A program made the translations under genes and the position numbers. Below the pieces are notes generated by a model. That model did not search any database, had not been told where the DNA came from, and saw nothing but the letters and a program-made list of their open reading frames with translations. From positions 1 to 31,197 of IMG/VR virus record IMGVR_UViG_3300025131_007715: 31,197 bases of DNA; one strand, given 5' to 3'. Source of the stretch: a virus. Shown here piece by piece: positions 1 to 4,783 of this stretch; the first letter of the stretch is position 1, and every line of letters begins with the position of its first letter.

Positions 1-21
1 ACCGAGCCGGGGTCGCACACT

Positions 22-453
22 GTGAACCGTGAGCGGCTGTACTATTGCTTGAAGGCAATCGCCCTCACCGCCCGCGAGCACCTGAGCCGCGTGCAAGTAG
101 ACGCTCGCGACGTGTTCCGAAACCCGGGGCGGGATCGTCGGAGCGGCGCTGCGTGCGTTTCTGGCGGGGAAGGAGTGACCTACGCCCTGCTCGCCGAGCT
201 GGCCACCGAGGGCTTCCACGTCCGATTCCGAGACTTTGGTGGTGTCGAGCTCAGCTACACGCGCCGAGACGGAGGATGGACTCCGAGAGGGGCCTACTGG
301 GCGGCGTGGCCGGCCGAGAACGATCTGTGCGCCTGGCTGGAGGCGGCCCTGCGGGAGGTGCGGCTGCGGAAGCGGTTCGAGCAGGCGCCGAACCACAGCA
401 CACACGACAACCGGTGGTGGCCATGGCTGGCGCGGCATTGGGAGGAGGGGTGA
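22..453 (+). CDS. Hypothetical protein (143 aa), 5' end uncertain
   Basis: I do not recognise a family. The protein is basic at its N-terminus, with a central stretch (about residues 50-85) that reads like a small beta-hairpin region, and a tryptophan-rich C-terminus (WWPWLARHW). The start shown is GTG at 22, but no good Shine-Dalgarno sequence precedes it and the frame stays open to the left edge of the window, so the gene may begin outside and be 5'-truncated here. It is the first of four small genes on the + strand and is followed by a 150-bp non-coding stretch with a promoter-like and operator-like site. Most likely an accessory or early phage gene. Sure that it is coding: moderate. Function: unknown. 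Confidence 0.5.
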   Translation: MNRERLYYCLKAIALTAREHLSRVQVDARDVFRNPGRDRRSGAACVSGGEGVTYALLAELATEGFHVRFRDFGGVELSYTRRDGGWTPRGAYWAAWPAENDLCAWLEAALREVRLRKRFEQAPNHSTHDNRWWPWLARHWEEG

Positions 454-511
454 AGCCGGCACCGGCTGGCCAGCACTTATGCCGTATCCCACAAAAAGAA
501 ATCATTTTTGG

Positions 512-540
512 TTGCAATGTCTCGCCAGAGGTGAGACTAT
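512..540 (+). promoter_or_regulatory. Candidate sigma70-like promoter
   Basis: TTGCAA at 512-517 and GACTAT at 535-540 are 17 nt apart, with TG at 532-533 in the extended -10 position. The match to consensus is partial (4 of 6 and 3 of 6). The support is mainly the exact 17-nt spacing, the AT-rich patch at 491-517 in a GC-rich genome, and the position just ahead of the 62-aa gene leader. This is inference from sequence only. Confidence 0.3.
519..537. promoter_or_regulatory. Operator-like inverted repeat
   Basis: GTCTCGCC-AGA-GGTGAGAC is an 8-bp dyad with one G:T position and a 3-base centre. It fills the spacer and touches the -10 of the candidate promoter at 512-540, where a repressor would block polymerase. 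The ribbon-helix-helix candidate encoded at 1240-1527 is the nearest possible ligand, but nothing in the sequence proves that link. Confidence 0.35.
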
Positions 541-609
541 GTAGATGTCGACGGGCGGTTGGAGCCGCCAGCGCCGACAGAAATCGGCTGAAAAGGAGCC
601 AACCTCATG
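539..609 (+). repeat. 71-bp duplicated leader, copy 1 (two hairpins, RBS and start codon)
   Basis: These 71 bases are identical to 801-871 and end in the ATG of the following gene. The copy contains hairpin 1 (GGCGG 554-558 with CCGCC 565-569), hairpin 2 (GCCGA 573-577 with TCGGC 584-588) and then AAAAGGAG before the ATG at 607. GGCT (586-589) can also pair with AGCC (597-600), which would place the ribosome site in a small stem-loop. It looks like a portable 5' untranslated regulatory cassette. Confidence 0.85.
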
Positions 610-795
610 GAGAGCCACACAGTCAACCTCACTTCTGACGAAATCGAGGACATCCGCTTTGCGCTCGCACGGCTGGCAGACAGCAACGAGGGGTTCTGCG
701 AGGCGAACGTGCTCGCACTCGCAGACCGGACAGCGCTCATCAAACAAGCCAACCGCATGCGGCGCTTGGCACGGAACATCACCAGACAGCGATAG
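607..795 (+). CDS. Small helical protein (62 aa)
   Basis: A compact charged protein predicted to be mainly alpha-helical, with a basic C-terminal helix (RMRRLARNITRQR). No known family was recognised. The ATG at 607 is well set by the SD AAAAGGAG about 8 bases upstream. The gene lies entirely between two identical 71-bp leaders, so recombination between them would remove exactly this gene and put the next one behind the same leader. Similar small proteins are common in phage early/accessory regions, sometimes acting as host-takeover factors or antitermination helpers, but nothing here supports one of those roles specifically. Coding status is likely from the RBS and clean frame; function unknown. 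Confidence 0.65.
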   Translation: MESHTVNLTSDEIEDIRFALARLADSNEGFCEANVLALADRTALIKQANRMRRLARNITRQR

Positions 796-800
796 CGACC

Positions 801-871
801 ATGTAGATGTCGACGGGCGGTTGGAGCCGCCAGCGCCGACAGAAATCGGCTGAAAAGGAGCCAACCTCATG
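801..871 (+). repeat. 71-bp duplicated leader, copy 2
   Basis: Exact copy of 539-609, offset by 262 bases, with hairpins at 816-831 and 835-850, the AAAAGGAG ribosome site and the ATG of the zinc-ribbon gene at 869. The preceding gene ends at 795, so this copy is intergenic. No promoter-like sequence or operator dyad precedes this copy, unlike copy 1. Confidence 0.85.
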
Positions 872-1243
872 ACCACCATTATCACAGTCAGCGATTACCA
901 CGCCGTTCCCAATCCGACAGAGCGGTTCCTTGCGACCGCACGAGCCCGCAGCGTCGATGTCCAGTGCACCGAGCATGAGTACCCCACCGCCCTCGACTTC
1001 ACCGACCTCACCGACAATGAGGCTCACGCTATCGCTCGCGAAGACGCGGGACTGCTCTTCTGGGTGTACCGCTCTTCTGAGCGCGACAACTGCGATCTCT
1101 GCAAGACGCCCCTGAGCGCCGACGACACATGCCCCAACTGCGGCGTGTACCACGGCGACGAGTGCCCCGGATGTGGTCAGCGCGGCTACCACGCCGACCC
1201 GTGCGATCGCATCGAAACGACGGGCAACTCGTCGATCCCTTGA
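869..1243 (+). CDS. Zinc-ribbon protein (124 aa)
   Basis: The C-terminal half carries three CxxC pairs (C75/C78, C88/C91, C99/C102) followed by H108 and C112, enough for two zinc sites of the zinc-ribbon kind. The N-terminal 65 residues are acidic and helical with no known match. Zinc ribbons of this type bind nucleic acid or proteins, so a role as a small regulator or adaptor is plausible but not shown. The ATG at 869 is set by AAAAGGAG in the duplicated leader. The last codons lie in a 24-bp sequence repeated at 1502-1525, and the stop TGA (1241-1243) overlaps the proposed TTG start of the next gene (TTGA), implying coupling. The odd C-terminus (ending NSSIP) is written in a different frame of the repeat and may be a product of a past recombination. 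Confidence 0.7.
   Translation: MTTIITVSDYHAVPNPTERFLATARARSVDVQCTEHEYPTALDFTDLTDNEAHAIAREDAGLLFWVYRSSERDNCDLCKTPLSADDTCPNCGVYHGDECPGCGQRGYHADPCDRIETTGNSSIP
1217..1240 (+). repeat. 24-bp direct repeat, copy 1
   Basis: Identical to 1502-1525. It contains the dyad CGACG (1218-1222) / CGTCG (1230-1234) with a 7-base loop. It overlaps the 3' end of the zinc-ribbon gene and its last base is the first base of the TTG start of the next gene. In the frame of that next gene it reads DGQLVDP, the same residues that end that gene. Confidence 0.9.
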
Positions 1244-1527
1244 GAGACCACACCATCACGATCCGGACCAGCGCCGCCGTAGTGGCGGCGCTGAAGGACC
1301 ACGCGGAGGCCGAGGGTCTCCGCAGCGCGTCCGGCGCAGCCCACGCGCTGCTCGAGTCGTGGACGAACAGCGCAGCCCACATCTACACCGTCGGCCGTCC
1401 CGGCTACGAGCCGTTCGACGAGGTGTGCACCGTGCATCTCGCGCGCGAGTCGGCACGAGAGGCCGGCGCGCAGGGACTGGATGGCGTGGTCATCACGCGC
1501 GACGACGGGCAACTCGTCGATCCCTAG
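1240..1527 (+). CDS. Probable ribbon-helix-helix DNA-binding protein (95 aa)
   Basis: Residues 4-40 fit the Arc/MetJ/CopG ribbon-helix-helix pattern: a short beta-strand (HTITIRTS), then a helix with VVAALKDHAEAEG, then a second helix ending ALLESW. Such proteins dimerise through the strand and use it to read operators, so autoregulation or control of the nearby dyad at 519-537 is a reasonable guess. The start chosen is TTG at 1240, overlapping the TGA of the zinc-ribbon gene; the frame is open further left, but that sequence is the shadow of the zinc-ribbon gene and low in plausibility. The C-terminal half (residues 48-95) has no match. The gene is bounded by exact 24-bp repeats and its stop TAG (1525-1527) overlaps the stop of the converging late operon. 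The RHH call is moderate; the start is uncertain. Confidence 0.5.
   Translation: MRDHTITIRTSAAVVAALKDHAEAEGLRSASGAAHALLESWTNSAAHIYTVGRPGYEPFDEVCTVHLARESAREAGAQGLDGVVITRDDGQLVDP
1502..1525 (+). repeat. 24-bp direct repeat, copy 2
   Basis: Identical to 1217-1240 at an offset of 285 bases, exactly 95 codons. It encodes the last eight residues of the preceding gene. The dyad CGACG (1503-1507) / CGTCG (1515-1519) could form a hairpin between the two converging transcription units; it has no T-run on either strand, so at best a weak terminator. Confidence 0.9.
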
Positions 1528-1712
1528 CCGCAGTCCTCGCGCACGAGGTCTCCGGTCTTCGCGGTGAGCCGCGTCACGGCCAGCCCGGCCACGCCCTGAG
1601 TGATCAGCTCTTTGATCAGGTGCAGGAAGGCGGCGTGGTCATCGTTGTCGAGCAGATCGACCGCGACACCCACCACCGCGTCCAGCACGTCGTTGACGAG
1701 GTCCTCGTTCAT
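1524..1712 (-). CDS. Small acidic protein at end of late operon (62 aa)
   Basis: A 62-aa acidic helical protein with a hydrophobic middle (DVLDAVVGVAVDLL) and a second helix (FLHLIKELITQGVAGLAV). No family recognised. The ATG at 1712 overlaps the TGA of the upstream gene as ATGA, which fixes the start and implies re-initiation by the same ribosomes. The frame is open further upstream, but that part is the antisense-frame shadow of the 99-aa gene. Its stop (CTA on the + strand at 1524-1526) shares bases with the stop of the converging + gene. As the last gene of the lysis block it could be a lysis accessory protein, but there is no direct sign of this. Confidence 0.6.
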   Translation of the reverse strand: MNEDLVNDVLDAVVGVAVDLLDNDDHAAFLHLIKELITQGVAGLAVTRLTAKTGDLVREDCG

Positions 1713-2008
1713 TTCAGGCCCAGGCACTTCGACAGTGCCGGCCCCGGCTTGTCGTATGTGATGCATTGCCGTTCTTTTCCGTCGCAGGTGGCGCAAATGG
1801 TGCGCCCGCCGGCGGCATGGAGCGCGGCGTTCGGATGGCTCTTCACGACGAAGTTTGCGACCTCGCACGTTCCGCACCCCACGCACAGGATGATGATCAG
1901 GCTCGACACCAGGCCCGTGGCAACGGCTTTCCAGAAACCCATCGGCTTGTCCTTCTTCCCCGACTTGCTGTCTTTCAAGACGATCTCCTTAGGCGGTGGG
2001 GCGCTCAC
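1709..2008 (-). CDS. Cysteine-rich single-pass membrane protein (99 aa), lysis block
   Basis: A basic N-terminus (residues 1-23, lysine-rich) precedes a membrane segment at about 24-44 (FWKAVATGLVSSLIIIL), predicting a cytoplasmic N-terminus and exported C-terminus. The segment runs into C42, C45 and C48, followed by C72/C75 (CxxC), C82 and C95. No perfect lipobox is present (position -3 before C45 is Cys rather than Leu), so a spanin-type lipoprotein is not supported. Start is GTG at 2008, overlapping the TGA of the previous gene (GTGA), and its own stop overlaps the next ATG (ATGA). Position beside holin-like and lysin candidates suggests a role in envelope disruption; the cysteine spacing instead suggests disulfide or metal binding. 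Function unproven. Confidence 0.6.
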   Translation of the reverse strand: MSAPPPKEIVLKDSKSGKKDKPMGFWKAVATGLVSSLIIILCVGCGTCEVANFVVKSHPNAALHAAGGRTICATCDGKERQCITYDKPGPALSKCLGLK

Positions 2009-2448
2009 GTGCCCTCACCCGCAGACTCGGCCGGCGCAGGGGGCTCGGGCACGGTGTAGTCCCGCACGAGTTTCATCGTCGATGTGTTCTCTACCAGGGC
2101 CTGTTCGAGCGCGTCCATCCGCGATGTCATCTGGTCGACCTTATCGGGCAGCACGAGCAGCGCCTCGACGGTCGACGCCGCTTTCTGCGCGTAGTAGCCG
2201 CCCGAGGTGAGAGCGAACGCAACGATGACGTACAGGATCCGGTCGATCAGGGCGCCCCGGATCATCGGGGCCCGGGCAACCGGAGGGGACTCCTCGCGAT
2301 CGGCCTGGAGTGCGGAGAGGATTGCTTTTGCGAGGTCTTCTTTCGACACCGGGTCCTCCTGGACAGTGATGCTCGAGTTGCTGGTGTTTCGATCGAGACA
2401 CGACCCGATGGCTTCGTCACTTTCTGAATGTTGTGGAAGATCTCTCAC
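2005..2448 (-). CDS. Holin- or spanin-like membrane protein with possible dual start (147 or 114 aa)
   Basis: One membrane segment at about residues 66-87 (LIDRILYVIVAFALTSGGYYA) is followed by a short coiled-coil stretch (102-125) and an acidic, proline-rich tail (PEPPAPAESAGEGT). A single-pass protein with an outer coiled coil directly after the lysin candidate fits a pinholin/class-III-like holin or an inner-membrane spanin. Two starts are credible. GTG at 2448 overlaps the stop of the lysin candidate and has GAGGG upstream, matching the overlap habit of this operon. GTG at 2349 sits 5 bases after a perfect AGGAGG and gives 114 aa. I list the longer form; the internal site is given separately. 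Coding status is likely, function inferred from place and topology. Confidence 0.6.
   Translation of the reverse strand: MRDLPQHSESDEAIGSCLDRNTSNSSITVQEDPVSKEDLAKAILSALQADREESPPVARAPMIRGALIDRILYVIVAFALTSGGYYAQKAASTVEALLVLPDKVDQMTSRMDALEQALVENTSTMKLVRDYTVPEPPAPAESAGEGT
2347..2360 (-). promoter_or_regulatory. Strong internal ribosome binding site and GTG start
   Basis: On the - strand, AGGAGG (2360-2355) is followed by 5 bases and GTG (2349-2347) in frame with the holin-like gene. It is one of the best Shine-Dalgarno matches in the window and decides between a 114-aa protein only, or a long and a short product from one gene. Confidence 0.55.
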
Positions 2449-3221
2449 GAGTTGGCCCTCACCCAGTCACGAACCCATCGAGTCTTTGCCTCCGATCCGC
2501 GTAGGTGGCGCAGGCTCCAAAATCGCGCGAGCTCGACGCCGATGTCTCTGCACGCGTCGAGCTGCAGCGTCATCGCTCGCTGCGTGCTGTGGCCCCCGGC
2601 GCCCTTCAGTCGGTACGCGGGGACCCCCATCACCCTGCGGCACCTCCGAGCACCGTATCGGGGCTCCCACAGCCGCAGGGCGGTCTTCTGGATCCGACCG
2701 GGGAACAGGTGCTGCCCCTTCCATCGGTTGGTCCCGTAGGCCTGGGCGCAGACGTAGTCCGCGTCAGCAGCCACCAGACCGAACTTGTCGTGCGGGGTGT
2801 AGACGATCGCGTTGGCGCCGCGGGCGAAGTCCCTGCTGTAGGCCCGGTGGGACCGCATGTGGGCGGCGTACTCCTCGCGTGCCCCCTTCGTCCGTGCGCG
2901 GGTCCACGGCTCCTCGATGTCGTCCTCCACCGCCCACACGGGCAGCGCCGCCGCCAGGGGGAAAAGATCGGTCAGCATCCCGTTGGCCCAGCCCAACGAG
3001 GGGACCACCCAGGTCATGAGGCTGACCTCGAGCCCCGCGTCGTGGAACAGCCTCACGGCGGTCTCGATCTTCTTGTGAGGCGCCAGGAGGTGCCAAGACT
3101 TGTTCTTGTAGGCGTTGTTAACAACGCAGCCTAACTCAGATAAGCCACAGGCTAACGCGGCATCGAGGTCCCTGCTTGGGTCCTTGAATACGGAGGACTC
3201 CGCCCAGGCTCCGACCTTCAC
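2445..3221 (-). CDS. TIM-barrel protein, candidate endolysin/glycoside hydrolase (258 aa)
   Basis: Eight strand-like segments spaced as in a (beta/alpha)8 barrel can be read off: KVGAWAE (2-8), GCVVNNAY (31-38), EVSLMTWVV (65-73), LPVWAVEDD (93-101), ANAIVYT (136-142), ADYVCAQAYG (154-163), RRVMGVPAY (195-203) and VELARFWSL (229-237). After strand 4 come E99, D100, D101, E103 and E104, the place where GH18- and GH25-like enzymes keep catalytic acids. No signal peptide is seen, so release would need a holin, in keeping with the neighbouring membrane proteins. It does not look like a textbook lysozyme, amidase or transglycosylase. Start ATG at 3221 overlaps the stop of the LamG gene (ATGA). A muralytic role is inferred from fold, acids and context; another sugar hydrolase role (capsule or O-antigen) is the main alternative. 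Confidence 0.55.
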   Translation of the reverse strand: MKVGAWAESSVFKDPSRDLDAALACGLSELGCVVNNAYKNKSWHLLAPHKKIETAVRLFHDAGLEVSLMTWVVPSLGWANGMLTDLFPLAAALPVWAVEDDIEEPWTRARTKGAREEYAAHMRSHRAYSRDFARGANAIVYTPHDKFGLVAADADYVCAQAYGTNRWKGQHLFPGRIQKTALRLWEPRYGARRCRRVMGVPAYRLKGAGGHSTQRAMTLQLDACRDIGVELARFWSLRHLRGSEAKTRWVRDWVRANS

Positions 3222-3976
3222 ACCAGCGGCCCCCCGATGAACTGCGGGTTGCCGTTCACCGTGACTGCATCGTGCCCGTTCCCGCTGGAATCCCTCACAT
3301 CGCCCGCCGCAACGGCGCCGCTACCCCGCAGCTTCCACCAGGCTCGTTCACCGCCGAGCAGAACATCGCCGGCCGTATACAGCGACAGCACCTCCGCTGC
3401 GCTGAGCACACGATCGAATATTCGGATGCCGCTCACCGGGTTGTCCAGAATCAGGCCGGGGACGCCTCGGTTGCCGATCCGCACGTCCTCGGAGACCACC
3501 GTTGACCCGGCGCCGTATGACGAGGACGGCAGGAATTCCGCCAGCACCTGGGGCGCAGAGTCGAGGTAGCAGCCAAACGCACTCAACGCGTCAGATCCGT
3601 CGCACGTCCACACGACGTGCTGCCACGGCAGAGGCGCGGTAGCAGTACCGACGACCTTCAGCCGGTATCCTCCGGTCGTGCTCCGCGAGTAGAACAGAAG
3701 ATCGGCCGTATTGTGCAGGGCTCCGATCCCCGGGCCGGCCCCGCTGATCCGCGTCCAGATCCCCCCGTCGCCGGAGGTCTTGATTTCGATCCAAAACGAG
3801 ATACTAAACGGATTGCCGTTGAGGTTGAACTCGAGATCCGATGGCTGCCCGAAAAGGATCTCGTCGCTCGTGCCGTCGAAGTCCACCGCCCCGCGCGTGG
3901 GATGGTGCACCCCATCGCGGGCCTGAAGGATCTCTACTCCGGCCAGGCCACTCAGCTTTGACGCACGCGCCAGCAT
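3218..3976 (-). CDS. LamG/concanavalin-like virion protein, candidate adhesin (252 aa)
   Basis: The protein matches the LamG-type jelly-roll pattern: an entry strand with AVDFDGTSDEILF (about 31-43), FSISFWIEI (57-65), WQHVVWTCDG (117-126), a GNRG turn with the ISGIRIFDRVLSA-like strand and helix (about 167-194), ending with VLSLYTAGD. A short tail (DSSGNGHDAVTV, about 229-240) resembles the start of a second LamG unit. These domains bind glycans or proteins, and phages use them in tail fibres and spikes, so this is the best candidate for a host-contact protein here. The ATG at 3976 abuts the previous stop (TGATG). It lies between a beta-rich protein and the lysin candidate, the usual place of adhesin genes. 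Fold confidence is good; the receptor is unknown. Confidence 0.75.
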   Translation of the reverse strand: MLARASKLSGLAGVEILQARDGVHHPTRGAVDFDGTSDEILFGQPSDLEFNLNGNPFSISFWIEIKTSGDGGIWTRISGAGPGIGALHNTADLLFYSRSTTGGYRLKVVGTATAPLPWQHVVWTCDGSDALSAFGCYLDSAPQVLAEFLPSSSYGAGSTVVSEDVRIGNRGVPGLILDNPVSGIRIFDRVLSAAEVLSLYTAGDVLLGGERAWWKLRGSGAVAAGDVRDSSGNGHDAVTVNGNPQFIGGPLV

Positions 3977-4377
3977 CAGACGACCGGAGAGTTGTCGCTG
4001 TAGCTTCCGCTATCGGCGAAGTTGGTCGTGTTCCAGGCCTTCACCTTCACGACGAAGGGGCCCGACGTTCCGAGGACCCCCGCGTCCTCGGTCACGGTGA
4101 TCTTCAGCGTCGGGTTCTTGGAGGTCACCAGCCACTCCTCGTTTTCGGCGCCCTCCACGGTTCGGGGATCGAAGCCGGCCACCGGGACCAGGGTGCCGTC
4201 GACGTCCTCTGACTCGATGGTGATCTCCATGGTGTCGTCCACCTGGTTGTCGAACCGGATCTGCCAGGTGTCGCAGAACTGGTCGGTCGGAGGCGTAAAG
4301 CGGTGGAACTTGCCGGAGTCCCCGAGGAGCCAGGTGCACTTCTCCTTGAAGACCGTGCCATGGTTGAAATTGCGCAT
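3976..4377 (-). CDS. Beta-rich hypothetical virion protein (133 aa)
   Basis: No family recognised. The sequence alternates hydrophobic and polar residues in strand-like stretches (TWQIRFDNQ, TMEITIESED, TLKITVTED, FVVKVKAW), as in an immunoglobulin-like or jelly-roll sandwich, and has no signal peptide or membrane segment. The ATG at 4377 overlaps the preceding TGA by one base, and its own stop does the same to the LamG gene. Sitting between a PG-binding-like protein and the LamG protein, it may be a tail-fibre or head-decoration component. Only the fold class is supported by the sequence; the role is inference from position. Confidence 0.6.
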   Translation of the reverse strand: MRNFNHGTVFKEKCTWLLGDSGKFHRFTPPTDQFCDTWQIRFDNQVDDTMEITIESEDVDGTLVPVAGFDPRTVEGAENEEWLVTSKNPTLKITVTEDAGVLGTSGPFVVKVKAWNTTNFADSGSYSDNSPVV

Positions 4378-4775
4378 CAGGACTCCTTCTTCGTGGGCTT
4401 CTTCTTACCACCGGCCTTGCTTTTCGGCCGCCAGCTTTTCGATGTTTTCGATGTTTTCGATGTTTTCGATGTTTTCGGCTTCGGCTTCGGCTTCGGCTTC
4501 GGCTTCGGCTTCGCCAGCGGAGGCGGGGGCGTCGTCTCGTAGGCCTCGTTCTCCGGCGTGACCGGGTCGTCGGCCACGAACCTGCCCTTCGTGTCGTGAG
4601 CGCGCGGGTACTTCTCGGCCCGCGCCTGCTTCACGGTCTCCTCGCACAGCTTCCCGGTGGGCACGATCCCGTGCGACCGCTGCCACTGCTTCACTGCCTG
4701 CCGATCGGACCACCCGGTGGCCCCGAAGTCAGAGAGCTCGAGTCCCGCCTGTTTGTATTCGGTGCGCCTGCTCAC
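4377..4775 (-). CDS. PG-binding-like N-terminus with basic KP/TSK repeat tail (132 aa)
   Basis: Residues 25-50 (RQAVKQWQRSHG, PTGKLCEETV) resemble a short peptidoglycan-binding domain, where a helix with xVKxxQxxxG is followed by (V/T)G and a second helix. From residue 89 the protein is low complexity: (KP)n to about 101, then KTSK units to about 114, and a lysine-rich end (KAGGKKKPTKKES). The tail is strongly basic and could bind DNA or anionic polymers. The start is GTG at 4775, 4 bases after AGGAGG, which overlaps the stop of the giant gene 8 bases upstream. It could be a virion-associated cell-wall binder or a DNA-condensing protein. The repeat tract invites length variation between relatives. 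Moderate for coding, low for function. Confidence 0.55.
   Translation of the reverse strand: MSRRTEYKQAGLELSDFGATGWSDRQAVKQWQRSHGIVPTGKLCEETVKQARAEKYPRAHDTKGRFVADDPVTPENEAYETTPPPPLAKPKPKPKPKPKPKTSKTSKTSKTSKSWRPKSKAGGKKKPTKKES
4436..4509. repeat. Two abutting coding microsatellites
   Basis: Four copies of the 9-bp unit TTTTCGATG (4436-4471) run into six copies of the 6-bp unit TTCGGC (4474-4509). Both unit lengths are multiples of three, so slippage would change the number of TSK or KP units without breaking the frame of the gene that contains them. Confidence 0.95.
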
Positions 4776-4783
4776 TCTTCCTC

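Noticed and set aside
807-872. A 21-codon upstream reading frame in leader copy 2, ending in TGA over the ATG of the zinc-ribbon gene
   Set aside because: It has no ribosome site, and in the identical copy 1 the same frame runs through without a stop, so it is not a conserved leader peptide.
1709-2008. Outer-membrane spanin lipoprotein
   Set aside because: The cysteine after the membrane segment has no lipobox Leu at -3 and the N-terminal cytoplasmic part is too long for a signal peptide.
4436-4509. Periodic repeats as a CRISPR array
   Set aside because: Units of 9 and 6 bp without spacers inside an open reading frame are a coding microsatellite.
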